A DNA stretch of 64,000 nt. Origin: Neoroseomonas lacus (lineage in GTDB: Bacteria > Pseudomonadota > Alphaproteobacteria > Acetobacterales > Acetobacteraceae). The DNA is taken from contig NZ_BMKW01000001.1 of assembly GCF_014644535.1 (NCBI RefSeq), positions 124,001 to 188,000 of the forward strand, given 5' to 3'. Position 1 is the stretch's first letter, and each line of letters begins with the position of its first letter. Below, one piece after another: positions 60,280 through 64,000 of the stretch. A program made the position numbers and the translations under genes. The notes beneath the pieces are model-generated. The model did no database searches, was not told the origin of the DNA, and saw nothing but the letters and a program-made list of their open reading frames with translations.

Positions 60280-63200
60280 GACGTCTGAGGTCTAGGGTGA
60301 AGGGCAATTCGAGTTCGGTCTTCGGCTCATGCGGCGCCATCGGGCCCGGGGTGTGGCCGAAGGGCATGAAGCGGGAGCGGCGTCGTGCCTCCGCTTCATT
60401 CGCATTGACCGGGTAGCGGTCGTAGCTGCGCCCACCCGGATGCACGACGTGGTAGGTCAGCCCGCCGAGGCTACGCCCGTTCCAGCGGTCGAACACGTCG
60501 AGCACCAGCGGGGTCTGCGGGCGGATCGTCGGGTGCAGGGACGAGGGCGGATTCCACGCCTTGAAGCGGATGCCAGCAAGGTATTCGCCCGCGCGTTCCG
60601 TCGCGCGCAGCGGCACGGCGATGCCGTTCACCGCCAGCATGTGACGATCCGGCACCCAGTTGGTGACGCGCGCCTGCACGCGTTCGGCGCTGCTGTCGAC
60701 ATAGCGCGCGGTGCCGCCGGCGACCTGGTCCTCGGCAAGCACATGCCAGGGTTCCAGCGCATGGCGTAGTTCGAGCCCGACATCGCGCACCGTCACCTCA
60801 CCGATCTGCGGGAAGCGGAAGGCGAGATGCGGGGCGAACCATTCGGGGTCGATCGGCGCGCCCATGTTGCGCAGTTCGTCGACGGCGTCGCGGAAGTCCT
60901 GCTCGCAGTAGTAGGGCAGCATGAACTGGTCGTTCAGCCTTGTGCCCCAGCGCACCAGGCGGCGCTCATAGGGGCGCTCCCAGAAGGCGGCCAGCGCGGC
61001 GCGCATCAGCAGCATCTGGACGGTGGACATCTCGGCATGCGGCGGCATCTCGAAGCCTCGGAATTCCACGAGGCCACGGCGACCGCTGCTGCTGCCCGGA
61101 TCGTACATCTTGTCGATGCAGAACTCGGTACGATGGGTATTGCCGGTCATGTCCGCGAGCAGGTTGCGGAACAGCCGGTCGGTCATCCAGGGCGGCACTT
61201 CCTGCCATGCATGCACCTTGGAGAAGGCGATCTCCAATTCATGGATGGCATCCATTCGCGCTTCGTCGATGCGCGGATGCTGGCTGGTCGGGCCGATGAA
61301 GAGGCCGCTGAACAGGTAGGACAGCGAAGGATGGTTGTGCCAGAAGCCGACCAGTGACTTCAGCATGTCCGGCCGGCGCAGGAAGGGGCTTTCGGCGACC
61401 GTCTCGCCGCCCATCACCACATGGTTGCCGCCGCCGGTGCCGACATGGCGGCCATCGGTCATGAACTTCTCGGCGGCCAAGCCTTCCTGGCGGGCTTCCT
61501 CGTAAAGCTGGCCGGTGCGCTCGACGAGGTCATCCCAGTTGGTGGCGGGGTGGATGTTCACCTCGATCACGCCCGGGTCGGGGGTGACGGAGAAATGCAG
61601 CAGGCGCGGGTCGGATGGCGGCAGATAACCTTCGAGCACGACCTTGCGGCCCATCTCGGCAGCGGTGCCTTCCACCGCGGCGACCATCTCCAGCCAATCC
61701 TCGGCGGCGAAGAGCGGCGGGAAGAAGATGTGCAACTTGCCGTCACGCGATTCGACGGTGAGCGCGGTGCGCACCACGGAGGGGTCGGACTGGCCGACCA
61801 CCGGGATGTTCTGCGGCTGGGGCCGGAAATCCTCGATGGAGGAGGCGACGCCCTCACCAGCATGCGGCGCGCGCAGGGCACGCTGCGGCAGGGGCTCGCT
61901 GTCCTGGTTGGCGCGCATCGCCCGCTGCGCCATCAGCGCGGCATAGGGCGGCAGGTCGTCGCGCCAGGCGAAGGGGTCGGCTTCGAATTCCTGGGTGCGG
62001 AGCGCATCCTCCGGGCTCATCCAGGGTAGCGAGGAGAGCGGCAGGCGCAGGCCGATCGGGCTGTCGCCGGGGATGAGGAACATGTGCTCGCCGCGGAAGA
62101 ACCAGCGGCCGGACTGCCAGCGGCGGACGCCATCCTGCATGACGCGATGGATCGGCAGCACCGAGCCGACCTCGGCCGAGAGGCCCTGGCCGAAGATTCG
62201 GGCGAGGCGGTCGCGTTCGAGTTCGTCGGCGAGCTTGGCATCCTCGACCACGACATTGGCCGGCAGGCGCTGCTCCTTCCACAGGTAGTAGTGGATGTCC
62301 TCATGCGCGCCCTGCACCAGGCCGGGGTCGACCTGCAGGCGTTCGGCCAGCAGCTTGGCGAAGCGGGAGGCATCGGCGGCCGTGGCGTTGTCCTTGTCGT
62401 CGTCGGAGGCGAGCAGCGCCGGGTTGGTCCAGACCGGCTCGCCATCGGCACGCCAATGGGAATACAACGCCCAGCGCGGCAGCTGCTCGCCGGGGTAGTG
62501 CTTGCCCATGGCGTATTGCAGGGCCGAACCCGGCGACCACAGCTTGACCAGCCGGCGCAGCAGCCGGCCGGCATAGGCGCGTTTGGTCGGGCCGAGGGCA
62601 TCGGTGTTCCATTCCGCCGCGTCACGGTCGGAGGCGGCGACGAAGGTCGGCTCGCCACCCATGGTCAGGCGCATGCCCAGCGCCTTGAGCTTGCGGTCCA
62701 CCGCCTCGCCGGCCATGCGGATCGCGTCCCATTGGGCCGGGGCATAGGGCTTGGTGACACGCGGCGTCTCGAGCACGCGGCGGACCGACATCTCGAAGGA
62801 GAATTCGGTCTTCACCTCCTCCAGCGCGCCGGAGATGGCGGCGGCCGATTGCGGCTCCGGCGTCGCGGCGAGCGGGATGTGGCCCTCCCCGGTCATCAGG
62901 CCGGAGGTGGCGTCGAGGCCGATCCAGCCGGCACCGGGCAGGTAGACCTCGGCCCAGGCGTGCAGGTCGGTGAAGTCCTCGGTCGGGCCTTCGGGGCCCT
63001 CGACCGGCTTCTGGTCGGCGACGAGCTGGATCAGGTAGCCGGAGACGAAGCGGGCGGCGAAGCCGAGCCGGCGCAGCAGTTGCACGAGCAGCCAAGCGCT
63101 GTCGCGGCAGGAGCCGCGGCCCTCGGTCAGGGTCTGGTCGGGTGACCAGACGCCGGGCTCCATGCGCACGACGTAGGCGATGCGCGACTGCACCATCTGA

Positions 63201-63649
63201 TTGAGCGCAACCAGCATGTCGATGGTGCGCTGTTCGGTGCGCGGCACCTCGGCCAGCAAGGCATCCAGGCGCGGGCCGCCCGAGGGGTCAATACGGCGGA
63301 ACGGCGCCAGTTCCTGCTCAAGGCCGGGGTCATAGACGAAGGGCCAGGTCTCGGCTTCGGGTTCGAGGAAGAAGTCGAAGGGGTTGATCGTCGCCATGTC
63401 GGCGACGAGGTCCACCGTCACGTCGAAATGCGTCACCCGCTCGGGGAAGACGATTCGCGCCAGGAAATTGCCCTGCGGGTCCTGCTGCCAGTTCAGAAAA
63501 TGAGGCTGCGGCTCGACCTTGAGCGCATAGGCGACGATCGGCGTCCGGCTGTGCGGCGCCGGTCGCAGGCGCACCGTCTGCGGCCCGAGGGTCGCCGGGC
63601 GTTCGTAGCGGTAGGTCGTGCGGTGCGTCAGGGCGACGTGAATGGACAT
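60272..63649 (-). CDS. Transglutaminase-DUF2126 protein
   Basis: 1125 residues. Residues 1-90 form the bacterial transglutaminase N-terminal domain, and about 150-250 the catalytic core with C181 in [12 protein letters not shown]230 in DLHAWAEVY and D246 in GLDATSG. From about 300 to the end it is DUF2126 ([51 protein letters not shown] and [20 protein letters not shown]). The DUF2126 part has glutamine-synthetase-like features in family analyses, so the protein may join amide-bond making and breaking. No signal peptide. It is first gene of the operon, divergent from the truncated gene at 63856. Confidence 0.93.
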   Translation of the reverse strand: MSIHVALTHRTTYRYERPATLGPQTVRLRPAPHSRTPIVAYALKVEPQPHFLNWQQDPQGNFLARIVFPERVTHFDVTVDLVADMATINPFDFFLEPEAETWPFVYDPGLEQELAPFRRIDPSGGPRLDALLAEVPRTEQRTIDMLVALNQMVQSRIAYVVRMEPGVWSPDQTLTEGRGSCRDSAWLLVQLLRRLGFAARFVSGYLIQLVADQKPVEGPEGPTEDFTDLHAWAEVYLPGAGWIGLDATSGLMTGEGHIPLAATPEPQSAAAISGALEEVKTEFSFEMSVRRVLETPRVTKPYAPAQWDAIRMAGEAVDRKLKALGMRLTMGGEPTFVAASDRDAAEWNTDALGPTKRAYAGRLLRRLVKLWSPGSALQYAMGKHYPGEQLPRWALYSHWRADGEPVWTNPALLASDDDKDNATAADASRFAKLLAERLQVDPGLVQGAHEDIHYYLWKEQRLPANVVVEDAKLADELERDRLARIFGQGLSAEVGSVLPIHRVMQDGVRRWQSGRWFFRGEHMFLIPGDSPIGLRLPLSSLPWMSPEDALRTQEFEADPFAWRDDLPPYAALMAQRAMRANQDSEPLPQRALRAPHAGEGVASSIEDFRPQPQNIPVVGQSDPSVVRTALTVESRDGKLHIFFPPLFAAEDWLEMVAAVEGTAAEMGRKVVLEGYLPPSDPRLLHFSVTPDPGVIEVNIHPATNWDDLVERTGQLYEEARQEGLAAEKFMTDGRHVGTGGGNHVVMGGETVAESPFLRRPDMLKSLVGFWHNHPSLSYLFSGLFIGPTSQHPRIDEARMDAIHELEIAFSKVHAWQEVPPWMTDRLFRNLLADMTGNTHRTEFCIDKMYDPGSSSGRRGLVEFRGFEMPPHAEMSTVQMLLMRAALAAFWERPYERRLVRWGTRLNDQFMLPYYCEQDFRDAVDELRNMGAPIDPEWFAPHLAFRFPQIGEVTVRDVGLELRHALEPWHVLAEDQVAGGTARYVDSSAERVQARVTNWVPDRHMLAVNGIAVPLRATERAGEYLAGIRFKAWNPPSSLHPTIRPQTPLVLDVFDRWNGRSLGGLTYHVVHPGGRSYDRYPVNANEAEARRRSRFMPFGHTPGPMAPHEPKTELELPFTLDLRRHG

Positions 63650-63855
63650 GGTGCTACCTGGCCGGGGTTGGGGATGCTTCCCATGGATGGGCTGATGGAT
63701 GCAATCGGCGGTCCACTCGGAAGGTCATGGGATCAGGTGCGGAACGGGCGCGGGACATTCGTGCGTCGATGCGGATCTCAGAGGGGGGGTGATTTTGGTT
63801 GGCGGCGGCCAATCGTTTCGCTAAAACATCATTCCTATCTCGGAAGGATTTAGCG

Positions 63856-64000
63856 ATGTCCGGTCACGGTGGACTTCCCCCGCAGATCAAGGCGGTGCGG
63901 GCGGGCACCCTTCGGGATCGCAATCCTAGATTCATGGTCGGCCGGTTCGGGCACATGTTCCCGGCGAGCCTGCAGCGGCCGCCCGTGGTCCCCGATACGG
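63856..64000 (+). CDS. Start of a gene cut by the right window edge
   Basis: 48 visible residues from ATG 63856, with AAGGA at 63844 as ribosome site. The sequence (SGHGGLPPQIKAVRAGTL, MVGRFGHMFPASLQRPP) is not recognised with confidence; the FGHMFP stretch hints at a redox or membrane-associated enzyme but is not enough for a family. It diverges from the DUF2126 operon with 206 bases between starts. In that gap there is an AT-rich stretch near 63795-63850 that could hold the promoters. Confidence 0.5.
   Translation, partial: MSGHGGLPPQIKAVRAGTLRDRNPRFMVGRFGHMFPASLQRPPVVPDT

Overview
The window is high-GC DNA with long, tightly packed genes, very frequent 4-base stop/start overlaps and many GTG (and one or two TTG) starts. 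The gene families point to a metabolically versatile, free-living alphaproteobacterium, most likely of the Acetobacteraceae (Roseomonas-like). These include two Bug-type (TctC-like) solute-binding proteins, two dipeptide-type ABC operons, an AtuA/DUF4387 pair, a Fur-family Zur beside hisI and a COG0523 GTPase, lpxB, and a one-piece SecDF. The taxonomic call is inference from family content, not from a marker gene. No rRNA, tRNA, CRISPR array, transposase or phage gene was found.

Layout. 1-3.7 kb: a sugar-porter MFS gene (cut at the window edge) faces a DegT-type aminotransferase and a second sugar porter. 3.9-13.2 kb (minus strand): an ABC peptide-type operon with all five transporter parts and a C45 autocatalytic acyltransferase, then an orphan sigma-54 activator without a sensor domain, then AtuA/DUF4387. 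13.6-15.6 kb: a zinc-stress locus with zur divergent from hisI and a CxCC GTPase. 15.7-19.4 kb: a secreted SUMF1-fold protein lacking the catalytic cysteines, a GNAT/nitrilase pair and lpxB. 19.4-21.0 kb: a poorly conserved stretch with small hypothetical genes and a probable small lipoprotein. 21.0-24.6 kb: a PhyH dioxygenase, a cyanuric-acid/barbiturate-type ring-opening amidohydrolase, a Rid protein and a Bug protein. 24.6-27.3 kb: metE behind a cobalamin riboswitch. 27.4-30.1 kb: a duplicated Pmp-like beta-helix protein and a small secreted protein.

30.5-37.7 kb: two SDRs, an NTF2-like protein and a divergent HxlR regulator, two ketopantoate-reductase homologues, a Gfo/Idh/MocA oxidoreductase, tag, a YciI protein and a TetR regulator. 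37.8-42.1 kb: SecDF and an MscS channel, convergent. 42.3-46.9 kb: a catabolic operon (FAD hydroxylase, Bug protein, 3-hydroxyisobutyrate dehydrogenase-like, iron alcohol dehydrogenase). 47.1-56.8 kb: a second peptide-type ABC operon carrying two amidohydrolases and a class II aldolase. 56.9-63.6 kb: a three-gene operon of a DUF2126 transglutaminase, an ATP-grasp/alpha-E fusion and a second transglutaminase. This is the best candidate here for an incompletely described biochemical system. A gene cut by the right edge starts divergently from it.

The general theme is scavenging and catabolism of amide-, peptide- and ring-containing compounds through high-affinity binding-protein transporters, with several locally encoded regulators whose candidate operators can be read from inverted repeats. 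Dispersed multi-hairpin intergenic elements occur in two families.
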